The notes: generated by a model not told the origin, from the sequence alone. DNA of 38,740 bases from JAQWBS01 sp047975765 (GCA_047975765.1 JBKEEF010000022.1:1-38740); one strand, 5' to 3'. Positions 15,498 to 24,796 are shown, counted from the stretch's first letter. Numbers and translations are program-made.

Positions 15498-17437
15498 ATG
15501 AAAAAAATATATCCAGTTGTGTTGCTTTTTTTTGCAGCAATCGGAAGTGCCTATGCTTTTGTCGCAAGTGAAACTGTTGACAATGTAGGTGGCTTTTGGA
15601 GTTGGTTCGAGGGAATGAATGCTCTGACTCTCGTTTTTGCATCTCTAGGTATTTTTGCTATCTTCTATCGTATTTACGGTGTTTTTATAGCAAACAAAGA
15701 TTAAGACTTGATGCAAGTAGAATAACCCCAGCAGTGAAATATGCTGATGGTCATGACTATGTTAAAACAAATAAATATGTTCTTTTTGGACACCACTTTG
15801 CTGCAATTGCAGCGGCAGGACCGCTTGTTGGACCTGTGTTGGCAGCTCAGTTTGGTTTTATGCCAAGTGCTTTGTGGATTATCTTTGGAACAGTTTTAGC
15901 TGGTGCGGTTCACGATATGGTGGTTTTGTTTGCTTCCATGCGCCATAAGGCACAAAGTTTGGCAACCATCGCTCATAAAGAAATTGGACCTGTTACTGGA
16001 AACGTAGCAGGTTTTGCTGTTTTGTTCATCTTGATTTTGACATTAGCTGGTCTTTCTTTAGCTTGTGTGAGTGCAATGCATAACGCCCCTTGGTCATTGT
16101 TTATTGTGTTTATCACAATGCCAATTGCTATCATTATGGGTTTGATTATGAGATACAAAGAAAACAGTGTTTTGTTTGCGAGCCTTCTTGGTTTGGTTTT
16201 ATTGGTGATTGGTATTTTGGCTGGTCATTCATTAACAAAACCAGATAGTTTGGGTTGGATGTTTGATTGGGATAGAAATACGGTTGCAATTGCAATTGCT
16301 GTTTATGGTTTTTTTGCTTCTGTTTTGCCTGTTTGGTTCCTACTCGTTCCACGTGACTATTTATCTACCTATTTGAAAATTGGTACAATTTTGTTACTTG
16401 TATTGGGAATTTTGTTTGTCAGACCAGATATGATGATGCACTCTATTACACCATTTATCAATGGGGGAGGACCTGTTATTAATGGACCTGTGACACCTTT
16501 CTTATTCATCACAATTGCTTGTGGTGCAATTTCTGGGTTCCATGCGATTATCGGAACAGGGACAACACCTAAGATGATTGGAAATGAAAAAGAAGTTCTT
16601 TTTGTTGGTTATGGTGCAATGATTACGGAAGGTTTCGTATCTATTATGGCTTTGATTGCTGCTTGTACAATGATGCCAGGTGACTATTTCGCAATCAACT
16701 CATCTATTGAAACATACAAAGATTTGATTTTGCAATATCCTGAGTTTGCAGTTACAGACCTTCCTTTCTATGAAGAACATATTGGTTTGAACTTACATGG
16801 ACGTACGGGTGGTGCGGTTTCTCTTGCAGTTGGTATGGCTCATATCTTCAAAAATCTTCCATATATGGAAAATTTGGTTGGTTATTGGTATAACTTTGCT
16901 GTGATGTTTGAAGCGGTGTTCATTTTGACAGCTATTGATGCGGGTACTCGTGTTGGCCGTTTCTTCTTGCAAGAAATGGTTGGAAAGGTTCTCCCTAAAT
17001 TCAATGATAAAAACTGGATGCCAGGTGTGGTTATTACAAGCTTTATCTTCACATTCTGCTGGGGATATTTGGTCTATACAGGAAACATTGGAAGTATTTG
17101 GCCATTGTTCGGTATGAGTAACCAGTTGTTAGCAGCTTGTGCTTTGATCGTTTGTACAACCATGCTCATTCGTATGAATCGCGGAAAATATGCTCTATGT
17201 GCGGCAATTCCAGGGCTTTTCCTTGGATGTGTCACATTCTGGGCAGGATATTTGCAAATTACTCAGACATATTTGCCAAAAGAACAATATCTGTTAACAG
17301 GTATGGCAATTTTGGTTATGGTTTTGATGATATTTGTTTTGAGTTCTGCATTCATTAAGTGGGCATCTTTGATGAAAATCAAAACCACTGTTAAAGATGC
17401 TTATGGAGAAGAAGTGAAGGTGATCGTGGCTGAATAG
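15498..17437 (+). pseudogene. cstA: CstA/BtsT-family carbon-starvation (peptide/pyruvate) transporter, interrupted by a -1 frameshift
   Basis: The first 68 codons (15498-15704) encode the CstA N-terminus and end F-I-A-N-K-D-stop. The conserved protein continues in the -1 frame from about 15692-15701: L-R-L-D-A-S-R-I-T-P-A-V, then N-K-Y-V-L-F-G-H-H-F-A-A-I-A, A-G-P-L-V-G-P-V-L-A-A-Q and many membrane helices to 17437. One added base, in AAA (15696-15698) or TT (15701-15702), would restore a protein of about 646 residues. The remaining 570-odd codons are intact and highly conserved in appearance, so the lesion is recent, an assembly error, or recoded; no classical slippery heptamer is visible. 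CstA-type proteins import peptides or pyruvate across the inner membrane under carbon limitation. AAGGA lies 5 nt before the ATG. Confidence 0.85.
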
Positions 17438-17467
17438 CCCAATTCTTTCATGAATTTTCACTAAGCG

Positions 17468-17504
17468 AAAAACACCAGATATAAGAAATATCTGGTGTTT
17501 TTTT
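17468..17504 (+). terminator. Terminator of the cstA-type gene
   Basis: 15-bp arms (17468-17482 and 17488-17502), a 5-nt loop, and a T tract to 17504, about 30 nt after the stop codon. Confidence 0.92.
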
Positions 17505-17558
17505 ATATCTTTCAAGGATATATAACTTAAGTTAGTAGTTGAAAAGATGAATGAATGT

Positions 17559-17586
17559 TTGATTTTAATTATCAAGTCGTTATAAT
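17559..17586 (+). promoter_or_regulatory. Sigma-70 promoter of the large membrane protein operon
   Basis: TTGATT (17559-17564), a 16-nt spacer and a perfect TATAAT (17581-17586), ending 35 bp before the ATG. TTGAT and ATCAA overlap it as a dyad with a 7-nt gap, too wide for an FNR site. Confidence 0.65.
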
Positions 17587-17621
17587 ACGTTAATAAATTT
17601 TTAACCTTTGAGGATTTTTTT

Positions 17622-20600
17622 ATGCGCAAAATTATATTTTCCCTGTTTCTTACGAGCTTAATTTTTTCTTTTGAAGCTTCAGCAATGGTTGCTCCAAAAA
17701 TTATGCCAGTTTCACCAGAATCTTTTGAGCCTGAGGTTGATTCCTTAAAGCCAATTGAACAAGATGATTTACCAAAGGAATTAAAAGGCTGGGTAAAATG
17801 GGTCTTGGATGGCAAGAAAAAGAGTGGATGTAATTTTGCATATAATGATTTTAATCAAAAATATTGTTATTATATTTCCAATTTAGATATTGATATAAAT
17901 GGAAATAATGTTTCTTTTTCTATGAATGTTTCTACCAAGGAAAAAGGGTTTGTTCGTGTTCCTGGTTCTGTTGAAGTGTTTCCTCAACAAATTTCTGTTA
18001 ATGGAACTGCAAAAAATATAATCTCTAAGGCGGGAATTCCTTACGTTCACTTAGGTAAAGGGGATTATGTTATTAAAGGAACAGCAAAGGCTAAGGAAAA
18101 TATTAGATATTTATTTATCCCTCAAAATGCTACGTTGATTAATCTTAAAAAAGATGGAAAAGTTATCAACTATGTTAATTTGGATGATGAGGGTGTTTTA
18201 AAGTTTGAAGGTATTGAAGTTGCGAAGAATGAAACAGATGATTTGAGTGTTTTTGCTTATCGTAAAATTACCGATGGTATTCCTGTTATGATGACTTTGA
18301 ACTTGAATTTAAATGTGACAGGAAAAGAAAGAGTTGAAAATTTAGGAAAAATCATTCCACAAAATTTTGCTCTATATGAAATTCAGTCTGATGTATCAGC
18401 TTATGTTCAGAAAAATGGAGACTTGATTGTTGAGGTTAAGCCTGGAAATTTGAATATTAATGTAATGATGCGTCAAGAAAAAGATAGCCTGAATTTTGTG
18501 TTGGATAATTCTCCAGTCAATCAAGAAATTTGGGTTTTGGAGAGCGATAAGTCTTTACGTGTCATTCAGGCTCCAAAAGATTTATATAGTGTACAAACAC
18601 AACAAATTCCAATGCCTCAAAGTTGGAAGTCTTTACCAGCTTATGAAGTGAATAAAAATGAAACAGTTGATTTGAAAGCTATTTATTACGATAACAAAAA
18701 CCAAGATAAATTGTCACTCAATCGTAGCCTTAAACTTGCTTTTGATGGTTCATTTTATTCAATTGAAGATAAAATTTCTGCAGATTTTAAAGAAGATGGC
18801 AGGCTTTCTTTAGCAAAACCATTTATGCTCTATTCTTCTAAAATTAATGGTAATCCTCAAGCAATTACTTTTACATCAGAAAACAAAAATTCAGGAATAG
18901 AAGTTAGGAAAGGGAATGCAACAATTGAAAATGTTTTGAGAATTCCAAATTCTGGTAAGAAAATTTCTGCAACAGGTTATGATAGAAGTTTTGATAATGT
19001 AAATTGGAATTTATCTCTCGCTCCTGGTTATAAGCTTTTTTATGCTTCTGGTTTTGATAGTGTTTCTGGATCATGGGTAAGTAATTGGAATTTGTTGAAA
19101 GTTTTCATTGTTGCTTTGCTTACAGTGGCTCTTTATCAACTCTTTGGGCTTCCTAAGGCTGGATTAGGCTTGTTCCTATTGATTATTCTTAATCCAATTT
19201 ATCCTCAGTTTACTTATGTTTCCTTTGTTCTTTGTGGTCTTTTGTTTTTGCAAAGAAATCTCAAGCCGGATAATGGTATCTATAATTTGCTGACCTTTAT
19301 AAGGTATTCGTTATTTGCGCTTTTGGTTGTTTCAACATTCTTCTTCATTGTTCAACATATGAGAGGTGCGATGTATCCTATTTTGGACAGTGGAACATAT
19401 TATCCATACTATCTCAGCTTGGGTTTCTTGATTTCTTTTTATATTTTTGCGACAGTGATTTATTTGATGTATAGAATTGTTGCGAATCCTAATCGTTCAA
19501 AGACCAAAAAGTTCTTTATGCTTCTTGGTGTGTTCATTCTTTCGCTTATGGTCAGTTCAATTTTCGGAGTTGTTACGAACGGTTTGTATATGATTGGAAC
19601 TTCGGCTTCAAGAATGCATGCTCCAGCTTATGAATATGCAGAAATGAAAAGTATGGATGTTGCTCCGATAAGACTTGCGAGCAAAGCTAAAATGATGCAG
19701 ATGCCAGCTTCTGGAATGAGTGGAAGTTTGTCTCTTGAAAAGAATCTTGGCGAAAAATATCAAAGCATTGATGTTGCCAAAAATATTGCTCAAACTGGGG
19801 TAGGTTTTCCGAATTGGAGTGGAAAATCTTATGTTAATTTGAATTTAACGGATCCTGTTGATGAACATGATTTTGTTAAAATTTATTTGATTTCACCATT
19901 TATCAATTTCATTTTGGCACTACTTCGTATTTGTTTGAGTGTTTTGATGCTCTATTGGTTGATTGACTATAAGAGAACAAAACCTAATGTTTCATCAAAA
20001 GGAAAAGAATTTATGAAACGAATTTTTACTGCTTCTATGTTTGTTGTTATGATGTTTGGTTCAGCTTCTAAAGCATCAGCTGCTACTGAACAAGATGTTC
20101 CTTCTAAGGATATTTTGGTACAGTTAGAAGATAAATTAGATCGTGAAAAAACACCTTCATGTTTGCCTAATTGCGTTTCTATTCCTGTTGCTAGAATGTC
20201 AAATGACGGAAATGTTTTGAAAGTTTCATACGATATTCATAGTGATGAAAGCTTAGTTTTACCTTTGCCAACTTTAATGCCTGATGGTTCAGGATATTTG
20301 AAATTGAATAGCATTTTAGTAGATGGAGCTGCAGCAAAAGAAGTTGTCAAAAATGGACAGCAAATCTCTGCACTCCTGCACAAAGGTATCAATAAGGTAG
20401 ATATGGAATATCTTTTAGATGAAAATTCTGACAGATTTATTTTATCTTCTCCGATTGTAATTAATTATCTTGAAAGCAGTCTTTCTGGTTTGGCAGTTAG
20501 CGAAAATAAATCTCGCATTCAGAGTTTCCAAATCAACCGTACGGTTATTAAAGCTGTTGTAGCTGAAAATGTTTCTGAAAAATCTAAGATGGATATTGCA

Positions 20601-21923
20601 ACATTTTTCAATGTTAGAAGAGAGTTTGACATCAATACAACTTGGAAAGTTCAAACAACAGTTAGCAGAAGTAATAATTTTTCTGAAGCTGTGACTTTTG
20701 AAGTAGATTTGTTGCCTTCTGAAAAGGTTTTGACAGCAGAAGAAATTTTGCCAAATAACAAAGTGAGAATTTCTTTTGCTCCTTCTGAAAGACAGAAAAC
20801 ATTTGTTTCTCTCTTGCCTGTTGAAGAGGATATTAAATTATCTTCACCTCAAGAAACTGAAAACTTTAGTGAAGAATGGGATTTCAAAATTGATTATTTC
20901 TGGAGTTTCAAATATACAGGGATGAAACCGATTTATTCTCAAAGAGACAGTCTTGTTTTCAAACCAAGGGCAGGCGAGACTTTGAGTGTCGATTTCTTCA
21001 AGCCTAGCAGTGTTGATGGATATATTTTGACTTTTGATCGCGCAGATTATTCGCTTTCTCAAGGTCGTTCATCCATGGAAATTGTGATGAACCTAGCTTT
21101 TAGAGCAGCAGATTCTGGTGTGCATAATATTATTTTACCAAAGAATTTTGAAGTCACTGAATTTACAGTTGGAAATATGCCTTATCCAATCACTGTGAAT
21201 GATGGAAAACTTTCTATTCCTGTTATTCAAGGTCAAAATAATGTACGTTTTACAGGAACACTTAAAGAGCAAATTGGAACTGTTTTGAAATTCCCTGAGT
21301 TCAACTTAAATGCACCTGTTGTGAATATTCAACAAACAGCAAATGTTCCGCTTAGTCGTTGGGTATTGTTTGTAACAGGACCAACTGAAGGGCCAGTTGT
21401 CTTATTCTGGAGTACAGTTTTTGCATGGTTGTTCTTTGCTTTCTTGCTCAGCCGTTTCAAAATGATTCCGCTTAACTTTGTTTCTTGGTTTGTTTTGTTG
21501 GTTGGTTTAACACAGGTTAATAGCATCTATGCTTTAGCAATTATTACTTGGTTTATTGCTTTAGGCTTGAGAGATGTGTTCTCTGAACAACTAAGTTCAA
21601 AAAAATTGATACAAATTATCATTCCTTGTTTGACATTTATCTTTATTTTTAGTTTATTTAAGGGAATATATAACGGTTTACTCGGACATTGGAATATGAA
21701 AATTGTTGGAGATACTGTCCAAAGTTATGGTTCTTATATCAAGTTAGGTTGGTATCAAGATGCTACAATGGGCGAGTTTCCAACACCTAAGATTTTCTCT
21801 CTTCCTGTTTGGGCTTATAGATTTGTTATGGTTGTTTGGGCAGCTTGGCTTTCTGTTTCCTTTGTAAAATGGATGAAATGGGGCTTTGGAGCTTATACTA
21901 AAGATGAAAAATGGGTTAAATAG
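17622..21923 (+). CDS. Large two-half inner-membrane protein with periplasmic beta-rich domains, function unknown
   Basis: 1433 residues. It starts with a signal peptide (cleavage after A-S-A near residue 21). Half 1: a Cys-containing start (W-V-K-W-V-L-D-G at 57-64, C70, C82), a beta-rich periplasmic region to about 480 and a membrane cluster at about 492-660. A loop rich in Met, Ser and Ala follows, then a helix at 755-782. Half 2 begins at Met798 with a second signal-peptide-like segment ending S-A-S-K-A-S-A, then C847 and C851, another beta-rich region to about 1240 and a membrane cluster to the end. The halves share the pattern L-D-x(4)-x-C ... P-x-P/G-S ... V-N/D-G ... G-x-N/D. From memory, large uncharacterised proteobacterial membrane proteins share the N-terminal W-V-x-W-V-L and C-x-F-x-Y-N-D blocks. 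It is cotranscribed with the Fur-family gene 18 bp downstream. Confidence 0.85.
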   Translation: MRKIIFSLFLTSLIFSFEASAMVAPKIMPVSPESFEPEVDSLKPIEQDDLPKELKGWVKWVLDGKKKSGCNFAYNDFNQKYCYYISNLDIDINGNNVSFSMNVSTKEKGFVRVPGSVEVFPQQISVNGTAKNIISKAGIPYVHLGKGDYVIKGTAKAKENIRYLFIPQNATLINLKKDGKVINYVNLDDEGVLKFEGIEVAKNETDDLSVFAYRKITDGIPVMMTLNLNLNVTGKERVENLGKIIPQNFALYEIQSDVSAYVQKNGDLIVEVKPGNLNINVMMRQEKDSLNFVLDNSPVNQEIWVLESDKSLRVIQAPKDLYSVQTQQIPMPQSWKSLPAYEVNKNETVDLKAIYYDNKNQDKLSLNRSLKLAFDGSFYSIEDKISADFKEDGRLSLAKPFMLYSSKINGNPQAITFTSENKNSGIEVRKGNATIENVLRIPNSGKKISATGYDRSFDNVNWNLSLAPGYKLFYASGFDSVSGSWVSNWNLLKVFIVALLTVALYQLFGLPKAGLGLFLLIILNPIYPQFTYVSFVLCGLLFLQRNLKPDNGIYNLLTFIRYSLFALLVVSTFFFIVQHMRGAMYPILDSGTYYPYYLSLGFLISFYIFATVIYLMYRIVANPNRSKTKKFFMLLGVFILSLMVSSIFGVVTNGLYMIGTSASRMHAPAYEYAEMKSMDVAPIRLASKAKMMQMPASGMSGSLSLEKNLGEKYQSIDVAKNIAQTGVGFPNWSGKSYVNLNLTDPVDEHDFVKIYLISPFINFILALLRICLSVLMLYWLIDYKRTKPNVSSKGKEFMKRIFTASMFVVMMFGSASKASAATEQDVPSKDILVQLEDKLDREKTPSCLPNCVSIPVARMSNDGNVLKVSYDIHSDESLVLPLPTLMPDGSGYLKLNSILVDGAAAKEVVKNGQQISALLHKGINKVDMEYLLDENSDRFILSSPIVINYLESSLSGLAVSENKSRIQSFQINRTVIKAVVAENVSEKSKMDIATFFNVRREFDINTTWKVQTTVSRSNNFSEAVTFEVDLLPSEKVLTAEEILPNNKVRISFAPSERQKTFVSLLPVEEDIKLSSPQETENFSEEWDFKIDYFWSFKYTGMKPIYSQRDSLVFKPRAGETLSVDFFKPSSVDGYILTFDRADYSLSQGRSSMEIVMNLAFRAADSGVHNIILPKNFEVTEFTVGNMPYPITVNDGKLSIPVIQGQNNVRFTGTLKEQIGTVLKFPEFNLNAPVVNIQQTANVPLSRWVLFVTGPTEGPVVLFWSTVFAWLFFAFLLSRFKMIPLNFVSWFVLLVGLTQVNSIYALAIITWFIALGLRDVFSEQLSSKKLIQIIIPCLTFIFIFSLFKGIYNGLLGHWNMKIVGDTVQSYGSYIKLGWYQDATMGEFPTPKIFSLPVWAYRFVMVVWAAWLSVSFVKWMKWGFGAYTKDEKWVK
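20000..20015 (+). promoter_or_regulatory. Internal ribosome binding site and in-frame ATG within the large membrane protein gene
   Basis: AGGA (20000-20003) inside an AAAAGGAAAAG run lies 9 nt before an in-frame ATG at 20013-20015 (codon 798). The codons that follow encode a typical signal peptide. It could be a live internal start giving a 636-residue protein, or the scar of a gene fusion. Confidence 0.5.
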
Positions 21924-21941
21924 AATTTAGGACATAAAAAA

Positions 21942-22349
21942 ATGGATTTTGATGAATTTATAGAGGTTCTTAAAGGAATTAATATTAAAATTACACCTGC
22001 AAGACTTGCGATTCTTTCGATTTTTGATAAATCTGATAAGCATTTATCAATTGACGAAATCTATTCTTTGGCAAAAAATGATGTTCCGAATATTGGAATT
22101 GCAACAACTTATCGTACGGTGAAGCTTCTGTGTGATGCTGGTATTATTCAGAAGCACAACTTTGATGATTGTGATACACTTTATGAAAAGAAAAGTGTGA
22201 AAAACCATAGTCATATTGTAGATGTTGAGACAAAAGAAGTTGAAGAATTCACAAGTGATAAAATAACAAAAGCAATTATGGAAATTACGAAAGAGCTTGG
22301 ATATAGTTTGAGCAACTATCGTTTAGAATTATATTGTCATAAGAAATAA
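21942..22349 (+). CDS. Fur-family transcriptional regulator lacking the CxxC zinc motif
   Basis: 135 residues. The winged-helix domain is clear: I-T-P-A-R-L-A-I-L at 17-25 and the recognition helix region I-A-T-T-Y-R-T-V-K-L-L at 53-63. In the dimerisation domain the usual H-H-D-H-x-x-C-x-x-C block reads N-H-S-H-I-V-D-V-E-T (88-97), so both Cys are replaced while H89 and H91 remain. The end Y-R-L-E-L-Y-C-H-K-K resembles the Fur C-terminus. Fur-family members sense Fe, Zn, Mn, haem or peroxide; the ligand here is open. The ribosome binding site is AGGA. It is 18 bp after the large membrane protein gene and shares its operon, so it may control that operon or respond to its activity. Confidence 0.9.
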   Translation: MDFDEFIEVLKGINIKITPARLAILSIFDKSDKHLSIDEIYSLAKNDVPNIGIATTYRTVKLLCDAGIIQKHNFDDCDTLYEKKSVKNHSHIVDVETKEVEEFTSDKITKAIMEITKELGYSLSNYRLELYCHKK

Positions 22350-22350
22350 T

Positions 22351-22388
22351 ATAAAATAAAGCCTCTCAGTTGAGAGGCTTTATTTTAT
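22351..22388. terminator. Bidirectional terminator between the Fur-family gene and the broken HD gene
   Basis: Near-perfect 18-bp arms (22351-22368 and 22371-22388) around a minimal loop, A-rich on the left and T-rich on the right. On the minus strand it directly overlaps the ancestral stop codon proposed for the HD gene. Confidence 0.92.
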
Positions 22389-23748
22389 CGTTGTTTCATT
22401 ACAAATCTATGAGGTTGAGGCACTTGAGGTGTTGTCACTAGTTTTAAGCCCTCAAAATATTCCTGTTTGGTTTCTCCAAGATTAATCAAATGTTGAGCTT
22501 TTTGATATTGTTATTCAGGAATATAAGCTCTGAAAATGCGTTTGGAGAGATTTTGAACATTATTAATAGAAACTTCAGAAAGTTCATAAACCTTGCCACT
22601 ATCTCGGTTGTCGATGATTCTGATAGGCATTTCTTTACCGTTAGGATTATAAGCTTTAATGGTAGTATCTTCATATCTTACACCATCAAATTTTTTTAAA
22701 ATACGCTTCATTCTTTCAATTTTGGTATCAGCATCTTTGGTCGTTGTCATGATTTCCCTAATTCGATATGAATTTCGATAGAGAACTTTTTGAGCAGCAG
22801 TTGCAATTTCTTTATTATCAGATTCGCTCATCCTTTCAAATAAATCATCAAAATGCGAGTCTTTGGTTTTCAAATAGTTGTCCAAGTTTGTATCGCCACA
22901 TAGCATTTTTTCCAAAGGAGATGCTTTTTCATCGAAAATATGTCTATTCTCATCTTTCAGGGCAATTTTGAAGAAATCACCAACAGAAAGCGTGTAGGCA
23001 TATTCTCGTTTTTGGTTGTATATTTCAGAATATAAATTGAGACGAGAAGTTAAATATTCTTCTATTTGCGACTGAGCATTTGCTTTGATACCAAAATAAA
23101 ATCTGTTGTCTTTTTTATCTTGATAAATATCAAGAGAATTCATAATACGGGTTTTATCGACTGCTGAGCCACTAATTCCACACATTTGTCTGTCTCTTAT
23201 CATATAGTCAATTCTATCAGCATCAAAGGCTCCAGAGATGATAGAAGGGTATAAGTCTCTTTCTTTTTTTGGCATAGAAATGTAGCTGGCAACTTCGTCT
23301 GAAAAACTAGGGCGATAACTTTCTAACAAATTCTTTATCTCAGGGTTTTGAGTGACGATTTCAGTGCTCCATACCTCATGCTTTTTTTCAGTTCCTGTTA
23401 CATCTTTCATAATATGTTCAAAATATGGCTGTGAGGTCCATGTCCAATGTCATGAAGCAGAGCAGCAATAAGCGTAATATCTCTTTTTTGTTTATCTTCG
23501 CGTCCAAGTTTTTTAATCAAATCACACATTTCTCGGGCAACAAAAAATGTTCCAACTGAATGTGCAAAACGTGTATGTGTTGCACTCGGGTAAATAAGTG
23601 AAACAACACCAAGCTGTTGAATATGACGAAGTCTTTGGAATGCTTTGGTATCGATGAGGCTAAGCGCGAGTTTTTCTAGCGGATCGTTTTTATCAAACTT
23701 AATAAAACCATGCACAGGGTCAGTTATGGAGCGATATTGTTCAGCCAT
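22385..23748 (-). pseudogene. HD-superfamily phosphohydrolase (dNTPase-like), broken by a frameshift and an in-frame stop
   Basis: The 5' part (23407-23748) encodes the HD domain: T-D-P-V-H-G-F-I near residue 9, Q-R-L-R-H-I-Q-Q-L-G, T-H-T-R-F-A-H-S-V-G and the metal-binding L-L-H-D-I-G-H-G-P-H-S-H. It then shifts frame at an A4 run (plus strand 23420-23423): a fifth A would restore H-I-F-E-H-I-M-K-D-V and join the second part (22513-23410), which carries D-A-D-R-I-D-Y. After its TAA (22511-22513) the same frame stays open for 41 more codons to a TAA at 22385-22387 beside the terminator, so a nonsense mutation is likely too. A promoter for it lies at 23781-23808. Relatives hydrolyse nucleotides; this copy is probably non-functional. 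Confidence 0.8.
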
Positions 23749-23780
23749 TTTAAGTTCCTAAATATAAAGTGTATATTCCA

Positions 23781-23808
23781 ATTTTAGGAGTTATCATTTT
23801 TTTGTCAA
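23781..23808 (-). promoter_or_regulatory. Sigma-70 promoter of the HD gene
   Basis: On the minus strand TTGACA (23808-23803), a 16-nt spacer and TAAAAT (23786-23781), about 33 bp before the ATG at 23748. Confidence 0.65.
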
Positions 23809-23923
23809 ATGCAAATGAATTTTATTAAGAGAAGAAAAATGACGCAAATAGATTAAAGGGAGTATTTTATAAATAATGCCTTAATGATATTATTTGTTTT
23901 TTATCAAATAAGGGAAATTGCGG

Positions 23924-24349
23924 ATGCAAAATAAATTGAAAATATTTGTTCGAGAGATTCTAATGTTATTAGGCATTTTTAGTTTGTGTTTTTTCCAATG
24001 TTATTTTGCGATGATGAAATTTAAAGATTCTGTGTCTGCGTATAGTATGGAAGATAGCTACAACGAAAGCATCTTTTGGACTACATTAGATGTAGTTGTT
24101 ATGTTTGTGATTCTAAAACTTTTGTTATTTAAACTAAAATTTAAAAAAATAATTTATTCAATTTTCTTTGTTTTTGGTTGTTTTGTGACAAATTTGGGAA
24201 TCTTTCAGTCAAGAGAATCTGCATGGAGCACATATTTGTTGTCTGAAGAAATTTATTATACATTTGATTTGAGTATAATTTGGATTTGTATTGCTACACT
24301 TTTTTATCTCATTTATGTAAAAGTTATTTATTATCTTTTTGATAAGTAA
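23924..24349 (+). CDS. Small four-helix membrane protein, unknown
   Basis: 141 residues. The ATG at 23924 is preferred over the TTG at 23918 because AGGGAAA at 23911-23917 has proper spacing only to the ATG. Four hydrophobic segments are visible, at about 10-29, 51-72, 77-95 and 115-138, with basic residues around the first and third loops. No motif is recognised. It starts 175 bp from the divergent HD gene and has no evident terminator; the region behind it is the tRNA-Lys repeat array. Role unknown. Confidence 0.65.
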   Translation: MQNKLKIFVREILMLLGIFSLCFFQCYFAMMKFKDSVSAYSMEDSYNESIFWTTLDVVVMFVILKLLLFKLKFKKIIYSIFFVFGCFVTNLGIFQSRESAWSTYLLSEEIYYTFDLSIIWICIATLFYLIYVKVIYYLFDK

Positions 24350-24372
24350 TGATTTTATATCTGATTAAATTG

Positions 24373-24784
24373 ATGAAACAAAACTCCCAAGTCAAAAGGC
24401 TGGGAAAATATAAGTGAATGTAGGATTGGCTATTCGCTTTTTCAAAGCTTATGGATGCCGACCTTGAGCAATTTTGCTTCGCAAAAGCGGTGTACACCTA
24501 TACCTTTGCTCTGCGGTTCAAACCTGTGACCTCACAGCTTCGACCTCTTGACGGAACATCAAATGAAACAAAACTCCCAAGCCAAAAGGCTGGGAAAATA
24601 TAAGTGAATGCAGGATTGGCTATTCGCTTTTTCAAAGCTCATGGACGCCGACCTTGAGCAATTTTGCTTCGCAAAAGCGGTGTATACCTACACCTTTGCT
24701 CTGCGGTTCAAACCTGTGACCTCACAGCTTCGACCTCTTGACGGAATATCAAATGAAACAAAACTCCCAAGCCAAAAGGCTGGG
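24373..24784 (-). repeat. Tandem 190-bp repeat (two full copies and a 32-bp partial) derived from the tRNA-Lys 3' end and terminator
   Basis: Copies lie at 24373-24562 and 24563-24752 with a partial third at 24753-24784 that runs into the true tRNA-Lys terminator. The full copies differ at 7 of 190 positions, all C/T transitions. Read on the minus strand, each unit holds a 15-nt T-arm match to tRNA-Lys (plus 24707-24721 and 24517-24531 against 24814-24828, one mismatch), an insert of about 91 nt, a weaker match to the tRNA 3' end (CAGGATT on the plus strand at 24611-24617), and the tRNA terminator hairpin. The insert can form GAGCAA/TTGCTC around two hairpins. G+C is about 44%, above the surroundings. 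It fills the gap after the gene ending at 24349. Confidence 0.85.
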
Positions 24785-24794
24785 AGTTTTGTTT
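24756..24794 (-). terminator. Terminator of tRNA-Lys
   Basis: Arms 24756-24769 plus GCC (24771-24773) against GGC plus 24781-24794, with one bulge and an AAAA loop. On the minus strand it ends in GGGAGTTTTGTTT, immediately after the tRNA. Confidence 0.9.
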
Positions 24795-24796
24795 AA

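Noticed and set aside
15690..15704. Programmed -1 frameshift in the cstA-type gene
   Set aside because: No X-XXY-YYZ slippery heptamer is present in the zero frame and I see no convincing downstream stimulatory hairpin, so mutation or sequencing error is preferred.
17559..17580. FNR/Crp-type site TTGAT...ATCAA before the large membrane protein gene
   Set aside because: The half-sites are 7 nt apart, not the 4 nt of an FNR box, and they overlap the -35 region of a good promoter by composition.
17294..17815. 173-codon minus-strand ORF over the end of the cstA-type gene
   Set aside because: It crosses a strong terminator and two clear genes on the other strand and has a non-natural composition; a shadow ORF.
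24373..24784. CRISPR array
   Set aside because: Only two full units of 190 bp with no short repeat-spacer pattern and no cas genes; it is a tandem duplication of tRNA-derived sequence.
24608..24796. 62-codon ORF in the tRNA-Lys repeat
   Set aside because: It lies wholly in the 190-bp repeat array and terminator, has no ribosome binding site, and reads tRNA-derived sequence.
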